A stretch of 64,000 nucleotides of DNA from Microvirgula aerodenitrificans DSM 15089 (GTDB taxonomy: Bacteria > Pseudomonadota > Gammaproteobacteria > Burkholderiales > Aquaspirillaceae), in NCBI RefSeq assembly GCF_000620105.1, contig NZ_JHVK01000004.1, positions 124,001 to 188,000 of the forward strand, in the 5' to 3' direction. The notes under the pieces are model-generated. The model saw nothing but the letters and a program-made list of their open reading frames with translations. It had not been told where the DNA came from and made no database searches. Shown piece by piece: positions 24,672-35,551 of this stretch (the stretch's first letter is position 1; each line of letters begins with the position of its first letter). The position numbers and the translations under genes are program-made.

Positions 24672-25187
24672 TCAGCGGTTGTTCTGCAGCAGCTTGACCG
24701 CCTGCTCGACCGACACCACCGGCCGGTCCTGGTCCGGGCAGAACACGTCATACTTCAGTTGCACTTGCGGCACGTCGCCGGGAATCAGCTTGCGCCATTC
24801 GGACTTCGGGCTCATCCGCCAGCTTTTCGATTCCGGCCGGCCGGTCGCATAGCGGATGGTCTGGCTGTTTTCGCAGCGCATGCCTTCATACAGATAGTTC
24901 TGCGCGCCTTCCGGGCTGACCACCTTCAGCGCATAGCGCACGCTGCCGTCGGCCACCAGCGAGATTGACGACGGCGCGACAAAATAACGGTTCTTGTGCA
25001 TGCGGCCGGCGTTGTACGGCAGCCAGCCGTCGTCGGCGACCCAGGCCGGCAGGGTGACGGCAGTGTCCTGCTTGACCTCGTCCGGCTTCCATTCATAGTT
25101 GCGGTTGTATTCGCCGCTGTTGTCGCCGGCATGGGCAAGGGTGACGAAGGCCAGCGCGATGACGGGCAGAAAACGAATGGCGTTCAC
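24672..25187 (-). CDS. CNP1-like family exported protein
   Basis: A 171-residue protein with a Sec signal peptide (FLPVIALAFVTLAHA) and a domain matching the CNP1-like family (PF08750): RYFVAPSSISLVADGSVRYALKV, YEGMRCENSQTIRYATG, and the end VSVEQAVKLLQ. The family is exported and of unknown function, mainly in betaproteobacteria. The start is a GTG at 25187 forming a GTGA overlap with the TGA of the NRDE gene. The frame further upstream lies inside that gene and lacks a signal peptide. Two cysteines (in MRCEN and VFCPD) may form a disulfide. Confidence 0.8.
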   Translation of the reverse strand: MNAIRFLPVIALAFVTLAHAGDNSGEYNRNYEWKPDEVKQDTAVTLPAWVADDGWLPYNAGRMHKNRYFVAPSSISLVADGSVRYALKVVSPEGAQNYLYEGMRCENSQTIRYATGRPESKSWRMSPKSEWRKLIPGDVPQVQLKYDVFCPDQDRPVVSVEQAVKLLQNNR

Positions 25188-25945
25188 GGACGCGACTCCA
25201 GGGTAAAGGTGAATGGGCGCCGGCCCAGCGGCCGGCCGGCATGCCAGGGCTGTTCGCAGAACGAGACCCGGCCACGGGTGTCGACGGCGACCACGGTACT
25301 GGCGCGGGTCGCGTAATCGGCACCCTGGATGCATACCGGCGACAGAAAGCGCTCGCGCGCCGTGCCGACGCCGGTATTCGGCAATTCATGGATACCGGCT
25401 TCCTCGGTATCGGACAGCCACTCGAACAGGGTGTCCTGCGACGGCAGCCGGCTCAGTCCGGTCAGATGCTCGCCCAGCCGGCGCGTTTTCGGCCACGGCG
25501 CATCGGGACGGCCGTTGCTGATGCCGTGCACGCCGCGCGTCAGCCGGTTCAGCTCGCGGGTCGGGCTGTGGAAAACCAGCAGTTCGTTGGCATGGCCGAA
25601 CACCAGATTGAACGGCGCATAGGCCGGCGCAAGGTCTTTCAGTTCACGGGCATAGGCTGCCGGCGACAGGTCGGACGCCAGGAACGACGTGACCAGCTCG
25701 CCACGGCTTTTTTCGCCGCTGCCCGGACGGCCCTGACGGACATTGGTCACGGCGGCGAAACGGCCGTCGCGACGGATTGCCAGCCACGAGCCCCCGGCGA
25801 CCAGATCGCGGCCACCGAGCGTGTCGGGACGATCTTCCCACCAGTCGGCCACCGCGGATTCACGCGCGACGAACTCGTCACGGTTGGCGAGCACTACCAG
25901 CGACTGACCGGGAATGGCATGAACGGCAAGAGCAATGAGGCACAT
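25184..25945 (-). CDS. NRDE/TANGO2-family protein
   Basis: A 253-residue protein with the family-defining N-terminus MCLIAL and the motif ANRDEF that gives the NRDE family its name. Other conserved patches are LGGRDLVAGGSWLAI, AAVTNVR, HGISNG and CIQGADYATRASTVV. The fold resembles Ntn hydrolases, with Cys2 as possible nucleophile. Eukaryotic TANGO2 has been linked to haem and lipid handling; the bacterial role is unclear. The ATG at 25945 is chosen because it puts Cys at position 2. The gene is translationally coupled to the CNP1-like gene and divergent from tusA. Confidence 0.88.
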   Translation of the reverse strand: MCLIALAVHAIPGQSLVVLANRDEFVARESAVADWWEDRPDTLGGRDLVAGGSWLAIRRDGRFAAVTNVRQGRPGSGEKSRGELVTSFLASDLSPAAYARELKDLAPAYAPFNLVFGHANELLVFHSPTRELNRLTRGVHGISNGRPDAPWPKTRRLGEHLTGLSRLPSQDTLFEWLSDTEEAGIHELPNTGVGTARERFLSPVCIQGADYATRASTVVAVDTRGRVSFCEQPWHAGRPLGRRPFTFTLESRP

Positions 25946-26088
25946 GGTCAACCTGTCCGACGGCGAAATGCCGCAACGGCGGAAGGATACCCGGCCCGGC
26001 CGGCCCGCGACCAGCGCGGGCGCAACTTTCAGCGTTTGCGGCAGCCGGGTAACATGGGCTCCTGCCCGATTCCCCGTTAGAGAAACGC

Positions 26089-26319
26089 ATGATCCCCGAT
26101 CACAAGCTCGACGTCAGCGGCCTGTCCTGCCCGCTGCCAATGCTGCGCGCCAAGAAGGCCCTGGCCACGCTGACCAGCGGCCAGACGCTGGAGGTCATCG
26201 CCACCGACCCGGCCGCGCCGACCGATTTCGAAGCCTTCTGTCGCCAGACCGGCAATGTGCTGGTCGAGTCCGGTCAGACCGATGACGGCAAGTTCCGTCT
26301 CGTGCTGCGTCGCAAGTAA
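26089..26319 (+). CDS. tusA: Sulfur carrier protein TusA/SirA family
   Basis: A 76-residue protein with the signature [14 protein letters not shown], in which Cys14 is the persulfide-carrying residue and CPxP the family motif. The C-terminal strand pattern ([23 protein letters not shown]) is typical. TusA family proteins relay sulfur for tRNA thiolation and other pathways; this copy might be a paralogue with a different acceptor. The ATG at 26089 is preceded by GAGAAACGC. It sits 17 nt before pyrC and is presumably co-transcribed with it. Confidence 0.9.
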   Translation: MIPDHKLDVSGLSCPLPMLRAKKALATLTSGQTLEVIATDPAAPTDFEAFCRQTGNVLVESGQTDDGKFRLVLRRK

Positions 26320-26336
26320 TCACGGAAGCCCTGCCG

Positions 26337-27377
26337 ATGACCCAATTCCTGACCCTGACCCGCCCCGACGACTGGCACCTGCACCTGCGCGACGAAGCGG
26401 CACTGCATGCCGTCGTTGCGCATACCGCAAGCGAATTCGCCCGCGCCATCGTCATGCCGAACCTGAAGCCGCCGGTCACCACCGTCGCGCTGGCGGCCGC
26501 CTACCGCGACCGGATCACCGCGGCGCTGCTGCCGTCCGGCCTGTCATTCACGCCGCTGATGACGCTGTACCTGACCGACAACACCCCGGCGGACGAAATC
26601 GACCGGGTGGCGGAATCGGGCTTTGTCCACGCGCTGAAGCTGTACCCGGCCGGGGCGACCACCAACTCCGACGCCGGCGTCACCAGCCTGCAGAAGTGCA
26701 TGAAGACGCTGGAGCGCATGGCCGAGCGCGGCGTGCCACTGCTGGTTCACGGCGAGGTGACCGATCCGCAGATCGACATCTTCGACCGCGAAGCGGTCTT
26801 CATCGACACCGTGCTGATGCCGCTGCTGCGCGAACTGCCGACGCTGCGGGTGGTCATGGAGCACATCACCACCCGCCAGGCAGCCGAGTTCGTCGCCGCC
26901 GCCGGCGACAATCTGGCGGCAACCGTCACCGCCCATCACCTGCTGCTGAACCGCAATGCGATCTTCCAGGGCGGCATTCGTCCGCACCTGTACTGTCTGC
27001 CGATCCTGAAGCGCGAGGAACATCGCCGCGCGCTGGTCGCCGCCGTCACCAGCGGGTCGCCGAAGTTCTTCCTTGGCACCGACAGCGCACCGCACGCCCG
27101 GCACGCGAAGGAAACCGCCTGTGGCTGCGCCGGCATGTACACCGCGCTGGCGGCGATGCCGCTGTATGCCGAGGTGTTCGAGGATGCCGACGCGCTGGAC
27201 CGGCTGGAAGCCTTTGCCAGCCACCACGGCCCGGACTTCTACCGCCTGCCGCGCAACACCGGCACCCTGACCCTGGCGCGCGAAAGCTGGACCGTGCCGG
27301 ACAGTCTGCCGTATGGCGATCAGCAGCTGGTTCCGTTCCGCGCCGGCGAAACCATGCGCTGGAAGCGGGTCGACTAG
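26337..27377 (+). CDS. pyrC: Dihydroorotase, class II
   Basis: Zinc amidohydrolase of pyrimidine synthesis, interconverting carbamoyl aspartate and dihydroorotate; 346 residues. Metal ligands HLHLRD (His14, His16), the carbamylated Lys in [18 protein letters not shown], then LLVHGE, MEHITT and GTDSAPH (metal Asp) are all in place. Length and motif order match the E. coli PyrC class. The TAG lies within a CTAG palindrome shared with the stop of cobB, so the two converge with a 4-nt overlap. Confidence 0.97.
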   Translation: MTQFLTLTRPDDWHLHLRDEAALHAVVAHTASEFARAIVMPNLKPPVTTVALAAAYRDRITAALLPSGLSFTPLMTLYLTDNTPADEIDRVAESGFVHALKLYPAGATTNSDAGVTSLQKCMKTLERMAERGVPLLVHGEVTDPQIDIFDREAVFIDTVLMPLLRELPTLRVVMEHITTRQAAEFVAAAGDNLAATVTAHHLLLNRNAIFQGGIRPHLYCLPILKREEHRRALVAAVTSGSPKFFLGTDSAPHARHAKETACGCAGMYTALAAMPLYAEVFEDADALDRLEAFASHHGPDFYRLPRNTGTLTLARESWTVPDSLPYGDQQLVPFRAGETMRWKRVD

Positions 27378-28681
27378 GCCCCGGCGGACAGGAACAGCCG
27401 CGCGGCCGCCTCCGGCTGCGACGGGAAGTAGGCGTGCAGATAGCTGGCGGTAATGCCGCGATGGCGATAGACCGCCTCGCCGGCCGCCCCGCCGCTTGCG
27501 CGCCGGGCATGGGTCAGCGGCGTCAGCGGCGTGTCCAGCCGCGAGTAGTGGAAGGTGTGCCCGCGCAGCGTGCCGCCATCCAGCTCGACCGCCTGCAGGC
27601 CGAGGCCGGCCAGCCGGCGCTGGACCCGGGCCTGTCCCGGCAGCAGGCCGAGCAGGGCCGCGCCGTGGCCGGCGCCGTCGGTCAGCCGGTCCAGCAGATA
27701 GAGCATGCCGCCACATTCGGCATACAGCGGCCTGCCGGCGTCGACATGCGCGCGCAGCGTGTCCGCGCTGATCCGGTTCGCCGCCAGTGCGTCCAGGTGC
27801 AGCTCCGGGTAACCGCCCGGCAGGTAGACCGCATCGGCTGCCGGCAGTGGCTCGTCGGCCAGCGGCGAGAAAAACACCAGTTCGGCCCCCAGCGCGGTCA
27901 GGCACTCGACATTGGCCGGATACAGGAACGAGAACGCACGATCGCGGGCAATGGCGATGCGCACGCCGGCCAGTCGTGGCGCCAGTGGCAGGCACCCGAC
28001 CGGGGCGAAGACAACCGGCGGAGGCAGCGTTGTCAGCGCAGTGGCGGCAATCTGCGTGGCGGCAACCTGCAGCCGGTGTTCCAGATCATCGATTTCCTGC
28101 GCCTGCACCAGTCCCAGATGGCGCTCGGGCAGGGTCATTGTCTCGTCGCGCGGCACGCAGCCGACGCAGCGAAGATGGGGCGGCAGCGCCTGCAGCAGCA
28201 TTTCGGCATGGCGCTCGCTGGCAACGCGGTTGGCCAGCACGCCATAAAACGGCAGGTCGGGCCGGAAACTCGCCAGCCCGTGCGCCACGGCGGCAAAGGT
28301 CTGCGCCATGCCGGTGGTGTCGATCACCGCCAGCACCGGCACACCGAAGGTCGCCGCCAGGTCGGCGCTCGACGGCGTGCCGTCGAACAGTCCCATGCTG
28401 CCTTCGATCAGGATCAGATCGGCATCGCCGGCAGCCTGGTACAGCCGCTGGCGGCAGTCCTGCTCGCCGGTCATCCACAGGTCGAGCGCGTGGACCGGCA
28501 GGCCGGATGCGCGTTCCAGAATGTACGGGTCGAGAAAGTCCGGCCCGGTCTTGAACACCCGTACCCGACGTCCCTGGTCACGATGGTGACGGGCCAGCCC
28601 GGCACACAGCGTGGTCTTGCCCTGGTGCGACGCCGGCGCGGTCAGAAACAGCGCCGGGCAATGGCGAATGCGCTCGTCCAT
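27374..28681 (-). CDS. cobB: Cobyrinate a,c-diamide synthase (CobB/CbiA)
   Basis: ATP-dependent amidation of cobyrinate (or hydrogenobyrinate) at side chains a and c using glutamine; 435 residues. The N-terminal half is a dethiobiotin-synthetase-like ATPase with P-loop [10 protein letters not shown] and downstream GSMGLFDG. The C-terminal half is a class I glutamine amidotransferase with PGGYPELH, the nucleophile Cys in [10 protein letters not shown] and the catalytic His in GHTFHYS. It is the last gene of the riboswitch-led B12 operon, 2 nt after cobO, and converges on pyrC. Whether cobalt is present in the substrate depends on which chelatase acts first. Confidence 0.94.
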   Translation of the reverse strand: MDERIRHCPALFLTAPASHQGKTTLCAGLARHHRDQGRRVRVFKTGPDFLDPYILERASGLPVHALDLWMTGEQDCRQRLYQAAGDADLILIEGSMGLFDGTPSSADLAATFGVPVLAVIDTTGMAQTFAAVAHGLASFRPDLPFYGVLANRVASERHAEMLLQALPPHLRCVGCVPRDETMTLPERHLGLVQAQEIDDLEHRLQVAATQIAATALTTLPPPVVFAPVGCLPLAPRLAGVRIAIARDRAFSFLYPANVECLTALGAELVFFSPLADEPLPAADAVYLPGGYPELHLDALAANRISADTLRAHVDAGRPLYAECGGMLYLLDRLTDGAGHGAALLGLLPGQARVQRRLAGLGLQAVELDGGTLRGHTFHYSRLDTPLTPLTHARRASGGAAGEAVYRHRGITASYLHAYFPSQPEAAARLFLSAGA

Positions 28682-28683
28682 GC

Positions 28684-29286
28684 TCAGAACTCGACACCCT
28701 GCTGGGCCTTGATGCCCTGCTCGCGGTACGGGTGCTTGACCAGCCGCATCTCGGTCACCAGGTCGGCCGCCTCGATCAGCGCGTCCGGCGCATGGCGGCC
28801 GGTCACGACCACATGCAGCGCGGCCGGGCGAGCGGCGAAGGTCGCCAGCACTTCGTCGAGCGGCAGGTAGTCATACTTGAGCACGACGTTCAGCTCGTCG
28901 AGGATCACCATGTCGTAGTCGCCGCCGGCGATCATCCGCTGCGCCTCGTCCCAGCCCCGGCGGGCGGTGGCGATATCGGCGTCGCGGTCCTGGGTGTTCC
29001 AGGTGTAGCCGTCGCCGACGGTCAGGAAATCGCAGTTGTCGAAGCCGCCGAGCAGATCGCGCTCGGCGGTATGCAGCGCGCCCTTGATGAACTGCACCAC
29101 ACCGAGCCGCATGCCGTGGCCGACCACGCGCAGCCCCATGCCGAAGGCGGCGCTGCTCTTGCCCTTGCCGATGCCGGTATGGACGATCAGCAGGCCTTTT
29201 TCGCCGGCAGCAGCAGCCTGCTTCTTGTCGAAGCCGGCCTTGCGTCGCTCGGTCATGCGCTGGTGGGAAGCCGGATCGGTTTTCAT
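28684..29286 (-). CDS. cobO: Cob(I)yrinate a,c-diamide adenosyltransferase (CobO/BtuR)
   Basis: Attaches the 5'-deoxyadenosyl group of ATP to Co(I) corrinoids; 200 residues, CobA/CobO/BtuR type. The modified P-loop HTGIGKGKSSAAFGMG is clear, followed by GVVQFIKG and the Walker-B-like MVILDELNVVLKYDYL. The C-terminal VVTGRHAPDALIEAADLVTEMRLVKHP is strongly conserved. The start ATG is at 29286, 9 nt after the cobW stop, with AGGAGA a few bases ahead. It precedes cobB, its partner step in corrin amidation and adenosylation. Confidence 0.96.
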   Translation of the reverse strand: MKTDPASHQRMTERRKAGFDKKQAAAAGEKGLLIVHTGIGKGKSSAAFGMGLRVVGHGMRLGVVQFIKGALHTAERDLLGGFDNCDFLTVGDGYTWNTQDRDADIATARRGWDEAQRMIAGGDYDMVILDELNVVLKYDYLPLDEVLATFAARPAALHVVVTGRHAPDALIEAADLVTEMRLVKHPYREQGIKAQQGVEF

Positions 29287-29295
29287 GGAGATCTC

Positions 29296-30380
<1,085 letters not shown>

Positions 30381-30384
<4 letters not shown>

Positions 30385-31922
30385 GCGGCAATCTCCGGCA
30401 AAGCGGCCAGAACGGCGCCGAAATCGGTGGCCATGGCCGGGTAATCGACCTGCGGCCGGTCGACCACGATCAGCGGAATGCCCAGCGCCGCCGCCGCCGC
30501 GGCCTTGGCCGGATAACCGCCGGCCGCGCCGGACTGCTTGGTCACCACGCAGTCGATGCCCCAGTCGCGCCACAGCGTCTCGTTGGCCTGCTGCGAGAAC
30601 GGCCCCTGCATCGCGCACAGCCGGGAGCGCGGAATGCCGAGGTCGAGCGCGCGCTGCAGGTGCAGCGGGTCCGGTGCCAGGCGCACGAACCAGGCGTGCT
30701 GGCCGGCACCGTCGGCCTGGACGAAATCGGCCAGATCCTTGCTGCCGGTGGCAAGAAAGATGCGCCGGCCGTGCGCCATGGCCAGTGCGGCCGCCCCGGC
30801 CATGCTGGTGCAGTGCCTGGCCGGGTGCGGATCGCACGCATCCGGTCGCTCGTAGCGCAGATACGGCAGGTTCTGCCCGGCTGCCAGCGCGATCAGTTGC
30901 TGTGACATGTCGGCCGCGTACGGGTGGGTTGCATCGACGATGAAGCGCGCCCGGCTGCGGGCCAGCAGCTCGCGCCGGCGCTCGATGCCGAGCCGGCCGG
31001 CCAGCGGCGTCAGGCCCGGGCAGTCCTGCGCGACCAGTTCGGCACCGTAGTCGCTGGCGCTGGACACCACCACCGCATGGCCGCGGCCGGCGATCTCGCG
31101 TGCCAGCGCATTGCCGTCACCGGTACCGGAGAACACCCACACGGCGCCATCGGGCAGGCTGTCCGCCGTGACCGTGTCCGGCGTGTCATCCCAGTTGCCG
31201 TAGCCGCGCGGGGTGAAGATCCAGTCGCGCTTGCGCCGGGTAAAGCGGTTGCCGATCACCAGCGTGGTCAGCATGTCGAACTGGCGGGTGCGCAGCTCGG
31301 CCAGGGTGGCGATCTCGACCGACTGGCCCTCGCGGTAGGCATTGCGGACGATGCCGCACAGGGTCCCGGGCCGCTTGTGTTCGAGCATGATGTCGAGAAT
31401 GCGGTAGACGCCTTCCTGGCGCTGGCGGCTCTGCACGTTGTAGAACACCGCCGCCAGGTCGGCCTGGGCGATATGGCGGGCACGGGTTTCGATCCAGTCC
31501 CACGGGCACAGCAGGTCGGACAGGCTCAGGGTGGCGAAATCGTGCGACAGCGGCGAACCGAGCAGGGATGCGCAGGCATTGGCCGAGGTGATGCCGGGAA
31601 TCAGCTGCACCTCGTAGCTGTCATCGTCGGCCATGTCCTCGAATGCCAGCGCCGCCATGGCGTACACGCCGATGTCGCCGCTGGACACCAGCGCCACGGT
31701 CCGGCCGGCGCGGGCTTCGGCGATCGCCAGCTGCGCGCGGTCGCGCTCCTGGGTCAGCGGCAGGGTGCGGATGTCCTTGCCGGCAATCCATGGCCGGATC
31801 CAGGTCAGATACAGCTCGTAGGCGACGACCACGTCGCTGGCCTGCAGGGCGGTCTTCACCATCGGCGGGATCAGTTCATGACTGCCCGGGCCGACGGAGA
31901 CCAGATAAAGTTTGCCGCTCAT
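30381..31922 (-). CDS. Bifunctional precorrin-3B C17-methyltransferase / precorrin-6A reductase (CobJ-CobK fusion)
   Basis: A fusion of 513 residues. Residues about 1-245 are a CobJ/CbiH methyltransferase (LYLVSVGPGSHELI, VALVSSGDIGVYAM, VQLIPGITSANACASLLG, VFYNVQSRQRQEG), which drives ring contraction and C17 methylation. Residues about 265-513 match CobK/CbiJ precorrin-6A reductase (VWVFSGTGDGNALA, IVDATHPYAADMSQ, RYERPD, IDCVVTKQSGAAGG), an NADPH-dependent enzyme. The start is the ATG at 31922 (MSGKLYLV), and a 71-nt gap separates it from cbiG. A 4-nt overlap links it to cobW. With no CobG-type oxygenase visible and with CbiG and CbiD present, the CbiH/CbiJ (cobalt-containing) reactions are likely. 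Confidence 0.93.
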
Positions 31923-31993
31923 TGGATGGCTTTCAGGCTGCCGCGCCGGAAGCACGGCAAGGGAAGGAAAACAGGCTGCATCGGCAAGGCGTC

Positions 31994-32860
31994 CTAGCAG
32001 TCGTCAGGCAGGCAGCGGCGCCAGTGCGGCCGGTAGGGTCCGGCGGTATCGGCGGTCTGGCCATCGTCGACGACGGCGACGGTCACGCCATTGACCGCGG
32101 TCTTGGGCACGACCAGTTGCCCGCGCGGGCTGGCGATCAGCGCGCACGGCTCGCACACGCCGCCGACGCCGACATGGCGCCGCACCCAGTCGGACGGCTG
32201 GTTCAGCCATGCCCGGGCAGCGACATCGTCGCGGTCGATGACGCGCAACGGCAGGTCGTAGCGGATGCAGAACGCCAGCAGGCCGGGTTCGTCGGCTTTC
32301 AGGTCGATGGTGGCGACCTCGCGCACCATGCGCAGCGGACGGCCATCCAGCACCTGCAGCACCGCACGTTCGATCTCGTCGACCGACTTGCCGCGGCGGC
32401 AGCCGATGCCGAGCGTCAGCGGTTTCAGCGCCTCGGTCGCGGTGGTCACGACCGGGACGGCACCGGTCAGTCGCGCCAGCCGGTAGGCCAGGGCATTGGC
32501 GCCGCCCTCGTGGCCGGACAGCAGCGGGATGGCGAAGCGCGCTGCTTCATCGAGCACCACTACCGCCGGGTCGGTATGCTTGCTGGCGGTCAGACCGTCC
32601 AGATAGCGCACGGCGATGCCGCTGGCCATGATCAGCACCCACTGCCGCCGCAACGCAAACTGCTGCCGGAACTGGATCAGTGGCGACAGCCCGGGTGTCA
32701 GCCATGGCCGGACGCAGTCGGCATCAAGTGCGGTGGCCAGTCGCTCGCCGAGCGGCTGCGCATCCGGCCGCACCAGCCAGACCGCGCACGGGCTCAGCTT
32801 GCCGGCGACCACGGCGGGGCGCAGCGATGTCATGGCAGAAGTGTGTCCGGGTGGCTTCAT
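31994..32860 (-). CDS. cbiG: Cobalt-precorrin-5A hydrolase CbiG (short form)
   Basis: Opens the delta-lactone of cobalt-precorrin-5A and releases acetaldehyde, a marker of the oxygen-independent B12 route. It has 288 residues, versus about 350 in Salmonella. The N-terminal domain (about 20-150) contains IMASGIAVRYL, KHTDPAVVVLDE and PLLSGHEGGANALA. The C-terminal CobE-like domain (about 155-288) has LGIGCRRGKSVDEIERAV and VCEPCALIAS. The intervening middle domain of the longer forms seems to be missing. The start at 32860 gives an ATGA overlap with cobM; an internal ATG at 32833 is an alternative. Confidence 0.88.
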   Translation of the reverse strand: MKPPGHTSAMTSLRPAVVAGKLSPCAVWLVRPDAQPLGERLATALDADCVRPWLTPGLSPLIQFRQQFALRRQWVLIMASGIAVRYLDGLTASKHTDPAVVVLDEAARFAIPLLSGHEGGANALAYRLARLTGAVPVVTTATEALKPLTLGIGCRRGKSVDEIERAVLQVLDGRPLRMVREVATIDLKADEPGLLAFCIRYDLPLRVIDRDDVAARAWLNQPSDWVRRHVGVGGVCEPCALIASPRGQLVVPKTAVNGVTVAVVDDGQTADTAGPYRPHWRRCLPDDC

Positions 32861-33672
32861 TTCGCGTCCTCCGCTGCCGGCGCCGTGCGACGGCGCACGC
32901 GCGGCTTCTTGCGGTCGCTGCCGTCGCGGAACAGGTGGGTGAAACCGGCCGCATACAGGCTGGATTCGACCCCGCCGTCGCGTGACAGCGCCGGGCCGAC
33001 CAGCAGCAGCGTGGTCAGCAGCCAGTCCTTCTGCCGCACCCCGCCAAGCAGGGTCGCCAGCGTGGCGCGGTGGATCGTCTGGTCCGGCCAGCTGGCGCGC
33101 CGCACCAGCGCCACCGGGGTATCGGCCGGGTAGTGCAGCAGCAGGTCGGCCACGGTCTGCTTCAGCCGCTGGCCGGACAGGAAGATGCACATGGTCGCCT
33201 GGTGCTCGGCAAAACGGGCGATCGACTCCCGCTCCGGCACTGCCGACGCCCGGCCGGACACCCGGGTCAGGATGACCGACTGCGACACCGCCGGCCGGGT
33301 CAGCTCGCTGCCGAGAACGGCGGCGGCGGCGGTAAACGACGACACGCCGGGCACGATCTCGTAGTCGATGCCGAGCGCTTCCAGCCGGCGCATCTGCTCG
33401 GCGGTCGCGCCGTAGATGGCCGGATCGCCGGAATGCAGCCGCGCCACGTCCAGGTCGGCATCACGCGCGCGGCGATAGCAGGCTTCCTGCTGGTCGAGTG
33501 ACAGCTCGGCGGTATCGAGGATCTCGGCATCGGCGCGGCAATGCTGCAGCATTTCGGCCGGCACCAGCGAACCGGCGTACAGCACCATCGGCACGCGGCC
33601 GAGCAGGCGGCTGCCGCGCAGGGTGATCAGGTCGGCGGCGCCGGGACCGGCGCCGATGAAATAGACTTTCAT
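32857..33672 (-). CDS. cobM: Precorrin-4 C11-methyltransferase (CobM/CbiF)
   Basis: SAM-dependent tetrapyrrole methylase acting at C11; 271 residues. Family motifs are VYFIGAGPGAADLITLRG at the N-terminus, VARLHSGDPAIYGA, YEIVPGVSSFTAAAA, and MCIFLSGQRL. The last 25 residues are a basic Arg/Lys tail that is not part of the fold. It overlaps cobI by 4 nt on one side and cbiG by 4 nt on the other, in the middle of the B12 operon. CobM (metal-free) and CbiF (cobalt-containing) cannot be told apart by sequence alone; neighbours CbiG and CbiD favour CbiF chemistry. Confidence 0.95.
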   Translation of the reverse strand: MKVYFIGAGPGAADLITLRGSRLLGRVPMVLYAGSLVPAEMLQHCRADAEILDTAELSLDQQEACYRRARDADLDVARLHSGDPAIYGATAEQMRRLEALGIDYEIVPGVSSFTAAAAVLGSELTRPAVSQSVILTRVSGRASAVPERESIARFAEHQATMCIFLSGQRLKQTVADLLLHYPADTPVALVRRASWPDQTIHRATLATLLGGVRQKDWLLTTLLLVGPALSRDGGVESSLYAAGFTHLFRDGSDRKKPRVRRRTAPAAEDAK

Positions 33673-34400
33673 GCGTGTCGTCTCTCTCTCGCCTCGCGGC
33701 GGATCAGCAGGGTGGCCAGATAGCCGCTGGCCGACGCATCGAGCCGGCTCACGTCATCGCACAGCACTTCGCCGGGCAGGCCGATACGGCGGGCAAAGGC
33801 ACAATGCCGCGCAATGCCCATGTCGTCGAGCAGATCCAGTACCGCGCCCAGCCGGGCACCGATTTTCATCAGCACCACGATGTCGTGGCTGTCGATATCG
33901 GCGCGCAGCGCGGTCATGTCGTCCGGGCACGGCAGGATCAGGATGCGTTCCTTGCCTTCGCCCAGCGGCCATGACAGTGCCGACGCGGTCGCGGCAAAGC
34001 TGGTGACGCCGGGAAAGGTGCGGTGCTCGAGCCCGGGCAGCCGCTCGCGCAGCGCGGCAAGCAGATAGCCGTAGGTCGAGTAGGTCATCGAATCGCCAAT
34101 GGTCAGGTAGGCGACGTCACGTCCCTGCTGCAGCTCGCCAGCCACCGTTGCCGCCAGCGCCGCATAGTGCGTCGCCAGCACCCGGCGGTCCGGGTCCATC
34201 TCGAATTCGATTTCGCGGAAGCGGTCGTCAGCCAGCCCGAGCCCGGCCAGGCACTGTCGCGCCACCGACACCTCGCTGCCGCGCGCGCGCGGCAGGTAGA
34301 TCAGGTCGACGCCGCGCAGCGCCTCGAGGGCGGCAACCGGCACCAGCCCGGCCGGGCCGGGGCCGACGCCAACGCCGAAGAAACGTCCGCACTGGCTCAT
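33669..34400 (-). CDS. cobI: Precorrin-2 C20-methyltransferase (CobI/CbiL)
   Basis: SAM-dependent tetrapyrrole methylase adding the C20 methyl group; 243 residues. It has FGVGVGPGPAGLVPVAALEAL, IYLPRARGSEVSVARQC, YLTIGDSMTYSTYGYLL and TFPGVTSFAATASALSWPL, the standard CobI/CbiL pattern. The C-terminal strand SGYLATLLIRR is intact, so the gene is complete. It overlaps cbiD upstream and cobM downstream by 4 nt each. The substrate is precorrin-2 or cobalt-factor II depending on when cobalt enters. Confidence 0.95.
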   Translation of the reverse strand: MSQCGRFFGVGVGPGPAGLVPVAALEALRGVDLIYLPRARGSEVSVARQCLAGLGLADDRFREIEFEMDPDRRVLATHYAALAATVAGELQQGRDVAYLTIGDSMTYSTYGYLLAALRERLPGLEHRTFPGVTSFAATASALSWPLGEGKERILILPCPDDMTALRADIDSHDIVVLMKIGARLGAVLDLLDDMGIARHCAFARRIGLPGEVLCDDVSRLDASASGYLATLLIRREARERRHA

Positions 34401-35551
34401 GCCGCCTCCCCTGCCGCTTCACCCAGCGGCGTGCCATCCATGCTGAACAGGCGCACGGCAACCCGGTCGACGCTCGGCACCCGCGTCTGCATCCGCGCTG
34501 CCACCCGCTGTTCGATTTCACTCCAGAACGCGCGGGCGCGGTCGCCGGCATCATTGGCCATGATCTGCACTGCATTCTCCACGGTATTGGCTGCCCCGAT
34601 GCGCGTCACCAGCGCGGCGGGAAAACCGGATTCGGCGGCCACGGCGGCCACGACGCCCATGGCCATGCCGCTTTTGCCCGAATGCGTGTCCCACACGCCG
34701 TCGAGCAGTTTGGCAATCTTGCCCGGGTGGCCGAGCACCCACAGGGTACCGAGCCGGGCCTGTCGTTCCTGCAGCGTCGCCTCGACATAGTCCAGCGACG
34801 TGCCGACAAAGTTGGCGATCTGCACCACCCGGGTGCCGGGCAGACCCAGAACCTGCGCCGCATGGCCGCGCCCGATCTTGCCCGGGGTGAAGGCGATGGC
34901 GTCCGGCAGTTCGCCCAGCGCCACGCGGATATAGATTTCGATCGACGCCATCCAGGCCGCCAGCGACATCGGTTCAACAATGCCGCTGGTGCCGAGGATG
35001 GAAATGCCGCCGACAATGCCGAGCATCGGATTGAAAGTACGACGGGCGATCTTCTCGCCGTCTACGCAGCCGATCGCCAGGTCGAAGCCGGGGTCCGGCG
35101 CACCGGCCAGCACCTCGGCCACCGCCCGCCGCATCATCTCGCGCGGCACCGGATTGATCGCCGCCTCGCCGGGCGGAATGCGCAGGCCGGGCAGGGTGAC
35201 GGTGCCGACGCCGGCGGCGGCGAGAAAACGCAGTTCACCGCTGCCGTTCGGTGTCACCGTGGCGAAAATTGTCGCGCCATCGGTGTTGTCCGGGTCATCG
35301 CCAGCGTACTTCAGTACCTCGGCACGAGCCGCGCCGCCGTCCAGCAACCCGACCGCCTGTACCGGCACGGTCAGGTAGAACGCCGGGTCCGGCAGGCTGA
35401 TGTCGACCTCGCTGGCGCGGACATCGCGCAGCAACAGCAGCAACGCGGCCTTGACCGCTGCCGTGGCGCAACTGCCCGTGGTCCGGCCGCGTCGCAGGCC
35501 GTTCGGCGCCGGCGTGGCCAGATCGTACGGACGGCGCGCCGGGGCGTTCAT
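34397..35551 (-). CDS. cbiD: Cobalt-precorrin-5B C1-methyltransferase CbiD
   Basis: Methylates C1 of the corrin precursor in the oxygen-independent pathway; 384 residues, normal length. Conserved patches are [20 protein letters not shown] at the N-terminus, [46 protein letters not shown] and [21 protein letters not shown]. The start is the ATG at 35551, with an ATGA overlap with cbiX-cbiC; the frame extends further upstream only as an accident of the preceding gene. The presence of CbiD instead of CobF is strong evidence for an early-cobalt type route. Confidence 0.95.
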   Translation of the reverse strand: MNAPARRPYDLATPAPNGLRRGRTTGSCATAAVKAALLLLLRDVRASEVDISLPDPAFYLTVPVQAVGLLDGGAARAEVLKYAGDDPDNTDGATIFATVTPNGSGELRFLAAAGVGTVTLPGLRIPPGEAAINPVPREMMRRAVAEVLAGAPDPGFDLAIGCVDGEKIARRTFNPMLGIVGGISILGTSGIVEPMSLAAWMASIEIYIRVALGELPDAIAFTPGKIGRGHAAQVLGLPGTRVVQIANFVGTSLDYVEATLQERQARLGTLWVLGHPGKIAKLLDGVWDTHSGKSGMAMGVVAAVAAESGFPAALVTRIGAANTVENAVQIMANDAGDRARAFWSEIEQRVAARMQTRVPSVDRVAVRLFSMDGTPLGEAAGEAA

